Below are positions 16,191-25,555 of a stretch of 64,000 nucleotides of DNA, in pieces (positions within the stretch are counted from its first letter, which is position 1; every line of letters starts with the position of its first letter). The notes below the pieces were generated by a model. It made no database searches, had not been told where the DNA came from, and was given only the letters and a program-made list of their open reading frames with translations. A program made the translations under genes and the position numbers. Origin of the DNA: Erwinia sp. E602 (GTDB taxonomy: Bacteria; Pseudomonadota; Gammaproteobacteria; Enterobacterales; Enterobacteriaceae); assembly GCF_018141005.1 (NCBI RefSeq), contig NZ_CP046582.1, forward strand, positions 124,001-188,000. Direction: 5' to 3'.

Positions 16191-18566
16191 ATGACCCTGT
16201 TTTCTTTAATTTCACCTGTGGAAAAAACCTTTAGATTCAGCCTGCTGGCCCTGGCTGTCACTCTGGGTTCCCAGCCGGTGCTGGCGGTAGCTGCCGCCCC
16301 TGTAGCCGTGTCGCTGCCCGCCCAGCCGCTGGCCCCGGCGCTGAATGCGTTGGCGCAACAGGCCGGCGTTCAGCTGATCGTGGCACCGGCGGCGGTGGCA
16401 AATAAGTCAGCCCCGGCGGTCAGCGGCACCATGACGCTGGAGAGTGCACTCGATCGCCTGCTGCTGGGCAGCGGCCTGATCTGGCAGCGGCAAAACGATA
16501 TGATCACCATCTCGCCCGCTGCGGGTGACGCGGGTAATGCGGGTGACACCCTGACGGTGACCGGCCGTGGCGGGGCGTTGGGTGGCAGCGTGCCGCAGCA
16601 GACCAGCAGCGCCACCAAAACCCATACCGCGCTGCTGGAGGTACCGCAGTCCGTCTCGGTGATCGGCCGCCAGCAGATGGACAGGCAGAACGTGCAGAGC
16701 GTGACCGAAGCGCTGCGCTACGTGCCGGGGGTGAAGACTGAAACCTACGGCGTTGACCCGAAAGGCTATGACTGGATCTACATCCGCGGCTTTAACGCCC
16801 TGACCACCAACGACTATCGCGACGGCCTGCGCCAGCTCAACAACAGCTACAGCTATTTCCGCACCGAGCCTTACGCGCTGGAGCGCATCGACGTGGTGCG
16901 TGGCCCGTCATCGACGCTGTTTGGCCTCGGTGATGCCGGTGGAATCATCAACCGCGTCAGCAAACTGCCCACCGCACAGGGCGTACATGAGGTGGAGGTC
17001 CAGCTTGGCAATTTCGACCGCCGACAGCTGCAGTTCGACTTCAGCGATAAAATCAACGGTGACAGCCGCTATCTCTACCGCCTGGTCGGCGTGGCGCGGG
17101 ACAGCAACACCCAGTTCCAGTATGCCAACGGCCCGAAAGTGAAAGACGATCGCCTCTATCTCGCGCCGTCGTTCAGCTGGCTGCCGAACGAAGACACCAG
17201 CCTGACGCTGCGCGCGGACTACCTGCGCGACAGCTCCGGTGGCACTATCTCGGTACTGACGCAGCCGGATGGCAAGGTAACGGATACCCTGCTCGGTGAC
17301 TACAGCTACAACCACTTCCGTAACGAACAGTTCACCGCCGGTTACGAGTTCAGCCACCAGCTGACAGAAACAGTCCAGCTGCGGCAGAATCTGCGCGTCG
17401 GGCAGACCGATACCATCCTTAACAACCTGCTGCCGGGCGCCATCGACTTCACCAGCGGCCAGCAGTCGCGCAACGCCATCCGTTTTGATGAGCATATGCA
17501 GACGCTGAATCTCGACAACCAGCTGCAGGCCGACTTCAATACAGGCGCGTTCAGCCACACCCTGCTGGGGGGCGTCGACTACAGCTGGCTGGACGGTAAC
17601 GCCAAACGGTTCAGCGCGGCGGCACCGGTGCTGAACGTCTGGCAGCCGCAGTACGGCATGGCGATTGCCGATCCGACCAACGCGGTGAACAATAACGATC
17701 AGACCACCTCTCAGCTCGGCGTCTACCTGCAGGATCAGATCCACCTGACCCCGGCATGGCTGCTGACCCTCGGTGGCCGCCATGACGATATCAGCATGCG
17801 CACGCAGAACAACCTGACCGGCAACACCAGCTGGCTGGATAAAGATGCCTGGACCGGGCGTGCCGGGCTGACCTGGCTGGCGGGCAACGGGCTGGCACCG
17901 TACATCAGCTATGCTGAATCCTTTACGCCAAACAGCGGTACCAACCGCGATAACCAGACCTTCACGCCGAGCAAGGCCCACCAGTATGAGGCGGGGATCA
18001 AGTACCAGCCGGATGCCGACCTGCTGATGACGCTGGCGGCGTTTGAAATCACCAAAACCAACGTGCTGACCAACGAGCTGGTGAACGGCGTGGCCACCGG
18101 TTATCAGGTGGCGTCCGGCGAAGTGCGTTCACGCGGCGTGGAGTGGGAACTGCAGGCGCAGCTGAGCGAGAATCTGCACGCGCTGGCCTCTTACAGCTTC
18201 ACCGATGCGGAGATCACCCGCAGCAATGATGGCGTCCAGGGTAACAAGCAGGCCAACGTACCGAAACACATGGCCTCGGCCTGGCTGAGCTACGACTTCA
18301 CCCGCGGTGTTCTGGATGGCCTGACGCTGAACGGCGGTACGCGCTACGTTGGCAGCATGTACGGCGACAACGCTAACACCATTCCGGTGAAAAACTTTGC
18401 GCTGGTCGATGCCGGTGCCTCTTACAGGGTGAATCACCATCTGACCTTTGGCGTTAACGTACAGAACCTGCTGGACCATCATTACGTCGGTACCTGTGAC
18501 GACGCCACCAGCTGTTACCCGGGTCAGGAGCGCACGCTGATCGGTTCGGTTAAATACAACTTCTGA
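16191..18566 (+). CDS. TonB-dependent siderophore receptor with STN signalling domain
   Basis: 791 residues, FecA/FpvA type. A signal peptide spans roughly residues 1-38 (FRFSLLALAVTLGSQPVLA). The STN signalling domain is at ~42-110 (LNALAQQAGVQLIVAPAAV...TLESALDRLLLGSGL), then the plug (~150-275; VPQSVSVIGRQQM, YIRGFNA, IDVVRGPSSTLFGLGDAGGIIN), then the 22-strand barrel ending in YNF. The C-terminal Phe is the usual BAM signal. It should import a ferric siderophore and signal through the upstream FecR/FecI pair. Its stop overlaps the start of a FhuD-like gene. The plug and barrel look like hydroxamate/ferrichrome receptors, but the ligand is not certain. Confidence 0.93.
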   Translation: MTLFSLISPVEKTFRFSLLALAVTLGSQPVLAVAAAPVAVSLPAQPLAPALNALAQQAGVQLIVAPAAVANKSAPAVSGTMTLESALDRLLLGSGLIWQRQNDMITISPAAGDAGNAGDTLTVTGRGGALGGSVPQQTSSATKTHTALLEVPQSVSVIGRQQMDRQNVQSVTEALRYVPGVKTETYGVDPKGYDWIYIRGFNALTTNDYRDGLRQLNNSYSYFRTEPYALERIDVVRGPSSTLFGLGDAGGIINRVSKLPTAQGVHEVEVQLGNFDRRQLQFDFSDKINGDSRYLYRLVGVARDSNTQFQYANGPKVKDDRLYLAPSFSWLPNEDTSLTLRADYLRDSSGGTISVLTQPDGKVTDTLLGDYSYNHFRNEQFTAGYEFSHQLTETVQLRQNLRVGQTDTILNNLLPGAIDFTSGQQSRNAIRFDEHMQTLNLDNQLQADFNTGAFSHTLLGGVDYSWLDGNAKRFSAAAPVLNVWQPQYGMAIADPTNAVNNNDQTTSQLGVYLQDQIHLTPAWLLTLGGRHDDISMRTQNNLTGNTSWLDKDAWTGRAGLTWLAGNGLAPYISYAESFTPNSGTNRDNQTFTPSKAHQYEAGIKYQPDADLLMTLAAFEITKTNVLTNELVNGVATGYQVASGEVRSRGVEWELQAQLSENLHALASYSFTDAEITRSNDGVQGNKQANVPKHMASAWLSYDFTRGVLDGLTLNGGTRYVGSMYGDNANTIPVKNFALVDAGASYRVNHHLTFGVNVQNLLDHHYVGTCDDATSCYPGQERTLIGSVKYNF

Positions 18567-19462
18567 TGCAGCAGGGGTCATGGCGGCGGCGGGACTGCCT
18601 GCAGGCGCTGCTGCTGGCACCGCTGGCGTTCAGCCACGCGGTGCGCGGGCAGCCGCTGGCGGCAGAGCGGATTGTGGCGATCAACTGGGTGGCGGCGGAG
18701 CTGCTGCTGGCGCTGGGAATTACGCCGCTGGCGCTGTCGGACAGCGGCTACTTTCGCCGGCGCATTCCGCAGCCGCCGCTGCCTGCGGCGGTGGCGGATA
18801 TCGGGCCGTACTGGGAACCCAACCTTGAGTATCTGGCACAGCTGCGCCCCTCGCTGATCCTCAGCGATGCGCTGGCACCGGCGATGATGGCGGCGATGCA
18901 GCGTATCGCCCCGCTGGAGGTGGTCACGGTATATCCGGCGGCGGACGATGCCTGGCAGTCGCTGTGCCGCTATCTGCTTGCTCTTGGTGAGCGGGTTAAC
19001 CGGCTGGCCGTGGCACAGCAGCTGATCGCCCACGGCGAACGGCGGCTGGCGGACTACCGGCAGCAGCTGGCACAGCGGCCGCGCCCGGCGGTGTGCGTGG
19101 CGGTACTCAATCAGGACGGTAAACACGCCACGGTGTACGGGCAGCACAGCCTGGTGCAGGCGGTGCTTGACCGGCTGGGGCTGGTTAACGCCTGGCAGCA
19201 GCCGGTCAGCAGCATGGGGCTGGCCAACGTCGGTCTCGACCGGCTGGCCTCGCTGACGGACGCCCGGCTGTTTTACGTTGAGCTGCCGACCACCACCGAC
19301 CGGCTGCGCAAAGTACGCCAGTCCGGCGCGCTGTGGCAGCATCTGCCGCTGGTACAGCAGGGCAACGTCGTCGCGCTGCCGCCCTTTTTCCCGTTTGGCG
19401 GGGTGCATACCGCCCTGCGTCTTGCCGACAGCCTGGCGCTGCGGCTGCTGAGTGAGCCCTGA
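18566..19462 (+). CDS. FhuD-like iron-siderophore binding protein
   Basis: 298 residues. The start WRRRDCLQALLLAPLAF followed by a short hydrophobic stretch is a Tat-like signal, as in FhuD. The mature part has the class III binding-protein fold (RIVAINWVAAELLLALGITPLAL... DIGPYWEPNLEYLAQLRPSLIL). It carries periplasmic ferric siderophore to an inner-membrane permease. Its ATG overlaps the receptor stop (TGATG) and its own stop overlaps the permease start, so receptor, binding protein and permease form one tight transcription unit. Hydroxamate transport is the best guess. Confidence 0.9.
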   Translation: MQQGSWRRRDCLQALLLAPLAFSHAVRGQPLAAERIVAINWVAAELLLALGITPLALSDSGYFRRRIPQPPLPAAVADIGPYWEPNLEYLAQLRPSLILSDALAPAMMAAMQRIAPLEVVTVYPAADDAWQSLCRYLLALGERVNRLAVAQQLIAHGERRLADYRQQLAQRPRPAVCVAVLNQDGKHATVYGQHSLVQAVLDRLGLVNAWQQPVSSMGLANVGLDRLASLTDARLFYVELPTTTDRLRKVRQSGALWQHLPLVQQGNVVALPPFFPFGGVHTALRLADSLALRLLSEP

Positions 19463-21356
19463 TGTTGCGCATGACCCCGCTGAAACTGTTTTTACTGCTG
19501 CTGCTGGCCGCGCTGGCGCTGACCGTACAGCAGCTGCGGCCGCTGCTGCAAGACCATCACAGCGGTCACCTGCTGCTGATCTACAGCTTTTTGCCACGGC
19601 TGGCCGTCAGCCTGCTGGCCGGTGGGGCGCTGGCGCTGGCGGGGCTGCTGTTTCAGCAGGTGCTGCACAATCCGCTGGCGGAACCGGCCACCCTCGGCGT
19701 GGCTGCCGGGGCCAACCTTGCCGTCGCGCTGGTGCTGGTACTGGCACCCGGCCTGCTGGCGTTCGGGCTGGCACCGGTGGCGCTGACGGGCGCGGGCGTG
19801 ACCACGCTGCTGCTGCTGTTGCTGGTGGCGCGCCAGCGGCTGGCTACGCTGCAGGTGATCCTCGCCGGCATGGTGCTGAGCCTGTACGCCGGGGCGCTCT
19901 CCACGCTGCTGGTGCTGTTCAACCACGACTATCTCAGCGATCTGTTCAGCTGGCAGGCCGGCTCGCTCAGCCAGAACGGCTGGGAGAGCGTGCGCATGTT
20001 AACGCTGCCGCTGCTGCTGTGCGGCGGGCTGAGTCTGCTGCTGGCGCGGCCGCTGGCATTAATCGGCCTGTCGGAGCAGAGCGCCGCCAGTCTTGGTGCC
20101 TCGCCGGTGCGCGTCAGGCTGCTTGCGCTGATGATCGCCGTGGTGCTCAGCGCACTGGTCACCAGTCAGCTGGGTATTATCAGCTTTATTGGCCTGGCGG
20201 CCCCGGCGCTGGTGCGGCTGCTCGGGGTACGGCATTTCAGCCGTCAGCTGCTGTGGGTGCCGGGGTTTGGCGCGCTGCTGCTGTGGCTTATCGATCGGCT
20301 GGCGCAGACGCTCTCACCCGCCGCCGGAGACGTGCCGACCGGCGCGGTCACCGCGCTGTTCAGCGCACCGCTGATCCTGCTGCTGCTGTCGCGCCAGCGC
20401 ATTATCCGTCTGCCGCAGGCGGCGGAGACGGTGCCCGCCTGCGGGGCATCGCTTAGCGCCGGGCGCGTTATTCTGTTAGCTGGTCTGCTGCTGCTGGCGG
20501 TCGGGCTGTCGCTGGGCTGTAACCGGCAGATAGCGGACGGCCTGCTGCTGGCGTGGCGCTGGCCACGGATGGTCGGGTCACTGGCCGCCGGTGCCATGCT
20601 GGCGGTGGCCGGGGTGCTGGTACAACGGCTGACGCGCAACCCGCTGGCCAGCCCGGAGCTGCTTGGCATCAGCAGCGGTGCCTCGCTGGCGGTGCTGCTG
20701 CTGTTTATGCTGGTCAGCCAGCCGCTGCCGCTGCTGTTTCCGGCGGCGGCGGCCGGCAGTCTGCTGGTTACGGCAACCATTCTGTGGCTCGGCGGGCGTA
20801 ACGGATTTCAGCCGCAGCGGCTGGTGCTGACCGGGCTGTGCATCACCAGCATCAGCGGGGCGTTAACCAGCCTGCTGATGCTGAGCGGCGACCCGCGCGC
20901 GCTGCAGCTGCTCAGCTGGAGTACCGGTTCTACCGCCGGTATCAGCGCGGCGGCGGCCGTAACGGGCCTGGTGCAGGCGCTGCTGCTGATCCCGCTGGCG
21001 CTGCTGTTGCGCCGCGTGCTGCAGCTGCTGGGACTGGGCGCGGCAACGGCCCGCACGCTGGGCGTGAATCTCAGGCAGGGTACGTTACTGATTCTGCTGT
21101 TGGCGGCCGCGCTGACGGCGGCCGGCACCCTGCTGGTCGGACCGATCAGTTTTGTTGGCCTGATGGCACCGCAGCTGGCGCGCGCAGCGTGGCGGAGCAG
21201 ACCGGGCTGGCGGCGCTGCTGGGGGCCACGCTGATGGTGCTGGCCGACTGGCTGGGACGCAATATCGCCTGGCCGTGGCCGGTGTCCACCGGTATCGTCT
21301 GCGCGCTGCTGGGGGCACCGTGGTTTTTATGGCTGCTGCGGCGCGTACAGGCTTAG
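19462..21356 (+). pseudogene. FhuB-like fused permease, frameshifted near the 3' end
   Basis: A double-length FecCD/BtuC-type permease: two homologous halves of about ten helices each (first half to ~residue 310, second from ~330), as in FhuB. The first frame runs to 21234 and ends in an atypical LARAAWRSRPGWRRCWGPR. A second frame, open to 21356, supplies the expected family ending (LLGATLMVLADWLGRNIAWP, then LLGAPWFLWLLRRVQA). The frames switch somewhere between about 21178 (a GCGCGCGC run) and 21225. The total of 1895 nt is two bases too many or one too few. Without repair the protein lacks the last ~40 residues including a terminal helix pair. No ATPase gene (fhuC) follows. Confidence 0.85.
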
Positions 21357-21394
21357 CGTTACGCCACGCAAGTTGCTCCGCTGCTGCATCTGAT

Positions 21395-21467
21395 GTTGCT
21401 GGTGTTGCTGGTGTTGCTGGTGTTGCTGGTGTTGCTGGTGCTGGTGCTGGTGCTGGTGCTGGTGCTG
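21395..21467. repeat. 9-bp and 6-bp tandem repeat array
   Basis: Five perfect copies of GTTGCTGGT (21395-21439) run directly into four perfect copies of GCTGGT plus a partial fifth (21440-21467). The 6-mer looks like a shortened 9-mer. The array sits between the convergent ends of the FhuB-like and nucleoside hydrolase genes. Confidence 0.95.
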
Positions 21468-21498
21468 CCGATATTGCAGCTGTCGCGCAGCAGCAGGT

Positions 21499-22416
21499 TT
21501 ACTGGCGCAGCGCCGCCATAAAATGCGCTTTCACGTGCTCGGCCTCAACGGTGAGGCACAGCGACTGCGGGCGGCAGCCGGCAAACGGGTCGTCCTGCGT
21601 TGCCGGGCTGTTAAGCTGGCGCAGCGTCTGTCCGCGGTTAATGCGGTCGGTGACTACCCGTACCGGTGACGTGGTGACGCCAAACCATTCCGGGTGGTTC
21701 AGGTATGCGATGGTCAGGGTATCGTGCAGCGCCATGCCTTCGACACCGTGCTGTTTGCTGTAAGCAAGGTAGCCCTGAGAGATGGCGCTCAGCAGCGGAT
21801 GGTTCAGGCTGCGAATATCGTCACCGCTGACGGTGACCTCCAGCGTCACGTCCAGCGGCAGCATCACTACCGGAATAGCCGAGCTCAGCACCTGGTCGGC
21901 GGCGTGCGGATCTTTCCAGATATTAAACTCGGCAAAGGGCGTGACGTTGCCGCTGTGGCCGTGGCTGCCAAAGGCGCCGCCCATCACCACCAGCCGTTTA
22001 ATCTGTGGAATGATATCCGGTGCCTGGTTGATTGCCATGGCGATATTGGTCAGCGGGCCGATCGCCACAATAGTCAGCGCATCCGGATTATCGCGCACGC
22101 TCTGGATAATAAAGTCGATGGCGTTTTCTGCCGCGCCGCTCCACGGGTTATCAAACACCCCGCCCAGCCCGTCTGCACCGTGTACGTCCCAGGCTGACGG
22201 GGTCGGCAGGTGGGCCAGCGGCCGCGAACTGCCGCGGTACACCGGCACATCGAGGCCGATTTTATGGCTGAACAGGCGGGCGTTACGCACCGCCTGCTCT
22301 ACGGCGACGTTACCAAATACGCAGGTGATGCCGAGGATGTCACAGCTTTTCGCGGCATAAGCGAGGGCAAAGGCATCGTCGACGCCGATGTCGGTATCAA
22401 AAATAATCTTTTCCAT
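21499..22416 (-). CDS. Inosine-uridine preferring nucleoside hydrolase family protein
   Basis: 305 residues of the IUNH family, which cleaves N-glycosidic bonds of ribonucleosides. The Ca2+-binding DTDxGxDDA signature is at the N-terminus (MEKIIFDTDIGVDDAFAL). The family VVMGGAF motif is near 150, followed by EFNIWKDPHAAD, and a late catalytic-site histidine (ALHDTLTIAY) is near 240. The ATG at 22416 has a strong AAGGAG; an upstream in-frame ATG does not. RihA, RihB or RihC-like subtype cannot be told from sequence alone. It stands alone with no transporter beside it. Confidence 0.9.
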   Translation of the reverse strand: MEKIIFDTDIGVDDAFALAYAAKSCDILGITCVFGNVAVEQAVRNARLFSHKIGLDVPVYRGSSRPLAHLPTPSAWDVHGADGLGGVFDNPWSGAAENAIDFIIQSVRDNPDALTIVAIGPLTNIAMAINQAPDIIPQIKRLVVMGGAFGSHGHSGNVTPFAEFNIWKDPHAADQVLSSAIPVVMLPLDVTLEVTVSGDDIRSLNHPLLSAISQGYLAYSKQHGVEGMALHDTLTIAYLNHPEWFGVTTSPVRVVTDRINRGQTLRQLNSPATQDDPFAGCRPQSLCLTVEAEHVKAHFMAALRQ

Positions 22417-22604
22417 CAGACACTCCTTATCCTGAAACGGGTAGATCGTGCGGGCGTACGCCCGCATTACGCGGCGACAGAGCAGGCTGGCCGCAGAGGT
22501 AAATAAACCGGGTTGCAGCTCAGCCGCCAGCCCCGATGCGTCTGTCTGCAGGCCAGCTCAGCTGCCAGCACTGGCCCGCCTGCCAGCTCAGCCGACGGGG
22601 CCGG

Positions 22605-23000
22605 CTAGCCGGTCAGCAGCGTTTGCAGCGCCTGCATATCGCGCCGTACCCACTCCAGCTCCTGCGCGTAGCGTTCATCGGACAGCAGCGGCTGGCGGAA
22701 GACGGTGATCAGCACCTGTGAGCCCTGTTCGTTGGCGACGATGCGCATCGGCACAAAGATCTCTTTGCTGTAACCGCCGTCGATCCAGTGATCCATAATG
22801 CAGAAGGGGTTGTGATCGGTGAAACGCACCTTAACGGCCCCCTGCGGCCCCTGACCCTTCCAGCTGTTGCCTTCCTGCACCAGCGGCCCCTGGCTGAGTC
22901 CGGACGCCCAGCGCGGGAAAAACTCCGGTTTCCAGATGGTTTCGTACAGATCCACCCAGTTACGGTGGATGGCCAGGCTAAGGGTTTGTGAGGACAGCAT
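22605..23000 (-). CDS. SRPBCC (START-like) domain protein
   Basis: 131 residues with the helix-grip pattern of polyketide cyclase/START-like proteins: an opening strand (SSQTLSLAIHRNWVDLYETIWKPEFFPRWASGL), a central beta-sheet (VKVRFTDHNPFCIMDHWI), and a long C-terminal helix (DERYAQELEWVRRDMQALQTLL). Such proteins bind hydrophobic ligands in a central cavity. GGAGG lies well placed before the ATG. It is divergent from the UbiD-type gene with ~225 bp between; whether the two are linked in function is not clear. Confidence 0.75.
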   Translation of the reverse strand: MLSSQTLSLAIHRNWVDLYETIWKPEFFPRWASGLSQGPLVQEGNSWKGQGPQGAVKVRFTDHNPFCIMDHWIDGGYSKEIFVPMRIVANEQGSQVLITVFRQPLLSDERYAQELEWVRRDMQALQTLLTG

Positions 23001-23226
23001 AAAACCTCCGTTTGGTGATCAACAGCCGATTTAAGCACCCCGCAGAGGGCAAGAGAAGCCTTTGCCCCACGCATATCTCCCGATCGCGACACAGCTCGCA
23101 CTTTCAGCTGGTAAATCCGTGAGCTGAACAGCAGGTCCTGAGCCGCCGCCGGACGATCCCCTTTTCCGTTAATCCGGGGGAGGGGGAGCGCAGGATACTG
23201 GCCGCTTCTTCACTGAGGAGGTCAGG

Positions 23227-24699
23227 ATGAACGATACCGTTTATGATTTGCGTTCCGCGCTGGCGCTGCTGCATGCCAAGCCTGGCGAGCTGGTAGTCAC
23301 GGATACGGAGGTGGATCCCCACGCCGAACTCTCCGGCGTTTATCGCTACGTCGGCGCGGGGGGGACCACCATGCGGCCGACGCGCATTGGCCCGGCGATG
23401 CTGTTTAACCGCATTAAAGGCTTTCCTGATTTCCGCGTGGTCACCGGGGTGCTGGCCGCACGCCGTCGCGTTGGGCTGCTGTTAGGGTGCGATCCGACGC
23501 GGCTCGGCCATCTGCTGAAAGACGCCGTGCAACACCCCGTGCCGCCGGTGATGTGTAACGGCGACGAGTTTCTCTGCCAGCAGCAGGTGCATCTGGCGAG
23601 TGACCCGGCCTTTGACCTGCGCACGCTGCTGCCTGCGCCCACCAACACGGAAGAGGACGCCGGCCCGTTCTTTACCATGGGGCTGTGCTACGCCAGCGAT
23701 CCGCACACCGGCGAGTCGGATATCACCATCCACCGGCTGTGCGTGCAGGGGCGCGATGAGCTGTCGATGTACTTTGCCCCCGGCCGTCACCTGGACGTCT
23801 TTCGCCAGAAGGCGGAAGCCGCCGGGCAGGCGCTGCCGCTGACCATCAGCATCGGCGTCGATCCGGCGATTTATATCGGTGCCTGTTTTGAACCGCCGAC
23901 CACGCCGCAGGGCTTTGACGAACTGAGCGTGGCCGGGGCGCTGCGCGGTCGCCCGGTGGAGCTGGCGCAGGCGCTGACCGTGAACGCCCGCGCCATCGCC
24001 CACGCCGAGGTGGTAATCGAAGGAGAGCTGCTGCCCGACCGGCGGGTGCAGGAGGATCGGCATACGCAAACCGGGCGGGCGATGCCGGAGTTCCCCGGCT
24101 ACATCGGCATCGCCAACCCGGCGCTGCCGGTGATTAAGGTAAAGGCGGTCACCCACCGCCGCAATCCGATCCTGCAGCACACCATCGGCTGCAGCGAGGA
24201 GCACGTCAGCATGGCCGGTATCCCCACTGAAGCGAGCATTCTGGCGCTGGTGGAGCGTGCGATGCCCGGCAAACTGCTTAACGTTTATGCCCACTCTGCC
24301 GGCGGCGGTAAGCTGCTGGCGGTGCTGCAGTTTAAAAAATCCGGCCCGCAGGATGAAGGGCGTCAGCGGCAGGCGGCGCTGCTGGCTTTTGCCGCCTTCC
24401 CGGAGCTGAAGCAGGCGATCGTGGTGGATGAAGACGTGGACATTTTTGACAGCAACGACGTGCTGTGGGCCATGCAGACCCGCTATCAGGGCGACGTGGA
24501 TACGCTGTTTATCCCCGGCGTGCGCTGCCATCCGCTTGACCCGTCCCAGTCGCCGGATTACAACCCGGCGCTGCGCGGCAGCGGTATCTCGTGTAAAACG
24601 ATTTTTGACTGCACCGTTCCCTGGGCGCTGAAGGCGAAGTTCCGCCGCTGTCAGTTTCGGGAGGTGGAGGTGAAGCGCTTTCTGCCGGATTTCCGCTAG
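23227..24699 (+). CDS. UbiD-family (prFMN-dependent) decarboxylase
   Basis: 490 residues of the UbiD family, which reversibly decarboxylates aromatic or unsaturated acids with prenylated FMN made by UbiX. The order of motifs fits: IGPAMLFNRIKGFPDFRV (N-terminal region), the central VVIEGELLPD with the conserved Glu, EFPGYIG in the place of the usual E/D-xxGYY, VKAVTHRRNPILQHT, and a C-terminal NPALRGSGISCKTIFDCTVP. The closest-looking relatives are vanillate, gallate and 4-hydroxybenzoate decarboxylases rather than ubiquinone-pathway UbiD. No ubiX-like partner is adjacent. A strong GAGGAGG precedes the ATG. Confidence 0.9.
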   Translation: MNDTVYDLRSALALLHAKPGELVVTDTEVDPHAELSGVYRYVGAGGTTMRPTRIGPAMLFNRIKGFPDFRVVTGVLAARRRVGLLLGCDPTRLGHLLKDAVQHPVPPVMCNGDEFLCQQQVHLASDPAFDLRTLLPAPTNTEEDAGPFFTMGLCYASDPHTGESDITIHRLCVQGRDELSMYFAPGRHLDVFRQKAEAAGQALPLTISIGVDPAIYIGACFEPPTTPQGFDELSVAGALRGRPVELAQALTVNARAIAHAEVVIEGELLPDRRVQEDRHTQTGRAMPEFPGYIGIANPALPVIKVKAVTHRRNPILQHTIGCSEEHVSMAGIPTEASILALVERAMPGKLLNVYAHSAGGGKLLAVLQFKKSGPQDEGRQRQAALLAFAAFPELKQAIVVDEDVDIFDSNDVLWAMQTRYQGDVDTLFIPGVRCHPLDPSQSPDYNPALRGSGISCKTIFDCTVPWALKAKFRRCQFREVEVKRFLPDFR

Positions 24700-24995
24700 C
24701 GATAAAAATCGGCCACCCTGCGCGAGGTGTGCAGTACGCGCAGCACTGCGATCTGCTGCGCTTCAATCGCATAAACCATGATGAAGGGAAAATGAGCGAC
24801 CGTTAACCGGCGTCGTTTTTCACCTGCTGCGGTGGCGACGCCCATCAACGGGTTTTCTGCCAGAAAACGGCTCATGGAGATGAATTTATCATCGGTCTGC
24901 TGAGCAATCTGAAACCCGGCTTCACGGTTAAGGTAGCGAAAGATCCCTTCCCGGTCAGCCAGCGCCGACGTTGCCCAGCGGACGGTGAAATTCAC
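24696..24995 (-). CDS. RelE/ParE-family toxin
   Basis: 99 residues with the ParE/RelE toxin fold: an N-terminal strand and helices (MNFTVRWATSALADREGIFRYLNREAG), and a C-terminal sheet with conserved basic and aromatic residues (KRRRLTVAHFPFIMVYAIEAQQIAVLRVLHTSR). RelE types cleave mRNA on the ribosome, ParE types poison gyrase; this one cannot be assigned with certainty. Its ATG overlaps the antitoxin stop by 4 bp. The stop codon shares CTAG with the convergent UbiD-type gene. Confidence 0.9.
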   Translation of the reverse strand: MNFTVRWATSALADREGIFRYLNREAGFQIAQQTDDKFISMSRFLAENPLMGVATAAGEKRRRLTVAHFPFIMVYAIEAQQIAVLRVLHTSRRVADFYR

Positions 24996-25312
24996 AGCTC
25001 CCCCTTTGCTGCCAGCGTCTTCAACCGATCCATATGGTTATTAGCCTCTTCATCACTGACAAACTGCGTCTCGCCACCATCGTAACGCTCAAAGGCCTCA
25101 GCGATCTGCGCTTCCAGCCAGCGCTCATGGCTTTCGGCCTGATATGCCTGCTCTTCGGCAGCCAGCTGTTCCGCGCGCTGGCGCATCAGCTCAGTCAGGC
25201 TGATATTCAGCCGTTCTGCAGCCTGCATAGCCAGGCGTTTGGTGGCTTCATCAATCCGGAAATGGATAGTCGGCATCGGGGCGATCCTTTGTGGTGTCAT
25301 TTGTGTTGTCAT
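24992..25312 (-). CDS. RelB/DinJ-type antitoxin
   Basis: 106 residues. A ribbon-helix-helix N-terminal part (PTIHFRIDEATKRLAMQAAERLNISLTELMRQ) binds DNA, and a long charged, disordered-looking C-terminal tail (AEEQAYQAESHERWLEAQIAEAFERYDGG) would wrap the toxin. The ATG at 25312 is selected by the strong AAGGAG; later internal ATGs exist. It precedes the toxin and overlaps it by 4 bp, the usual antitoxin-first order. Confidence 0.88.
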   Translation of the reverse strand: MTTQMTPQRIAPMPTIHFRIDEATKRLAMQAAERLNISLTELMRQRAEQLAAEEQAYQAESHERWLEAQIAEAFERYDGGETQFVSDEEANNHMDRLKTLAAKGEL

Positions 25313-25365
25313 TATGTCTCCTTTTTCCGCCACCGGCAGCGTAAATTTCAATCGTTCTCTCAGCG

Positions 25366-25390
25366 TTTTTATACTTTTTTTACGCCCCGC
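25366..25390 (+). promoter_or_regulatory. KdpE operator of kdpFABC
   Basis: TATACTTTTTTTACGCCCC and flanking T-rich and GC-rich bases match the well-studied E. coli KdpE-binding site upstream of kdpFABC almost base for base. It lies 76-100 bp before kdpF. Its presence implies a functional KdpE encoded somewhere in the genome. Confidence 0.8.
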
Positions 25391-25465
25391 ACCTGCATTT
25401 TTACATCAACTTTGCACGCCGCTCGCAACAATAGCTGCAACGTAAAACGCCTGTGGAGGTGTGTT

Positions 25466-25555
25466 GTGAGCGCTGCTGTAATTACCGGCATGGTGCTGGT
25501 GTCTGGGCTGTTGGCGTACCTGGTGTACGCACTGATCAATGCGGAGGCATTCTGA
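25466..25555 (+). CDS. kdpF: KdpF, small subunit of the K+-ATPase
   Basis: A 29-residue single-helix membrane peptide starting at [23 protein letters not shown] followed by ALINAEAF. KdpF lies in the membrane at the KdpA interface and stabilises the KdpFABC complex. GGAGG precedes the GTG, and the TGA overlaps the kdpA ATG (TGATG at 25553-25557), so the two are translationally coupled. Identity rests on position, size and the family pattern of one hydrophobic helix with an LxYLxYxLxxPE-like end. Confidence 0.92.
   Translation: MSAAVITGMVLVSGLLAYLVYALINAEAF

Noticed and set aside
19452..20456. 334-codon plus-strand frame inside fhuB
   Set aside because: Ala/Gly/Arg-rich translation in an alternative frame of a permease gene; no domain.
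21275..21763. Open frame with VAG/AG peptide repeats
   Set aside because: The peptide repeat is only the translation of the 9-bp and 6-bp DNA repeats; the frame continues antisense through the nucleoside hydrolase.
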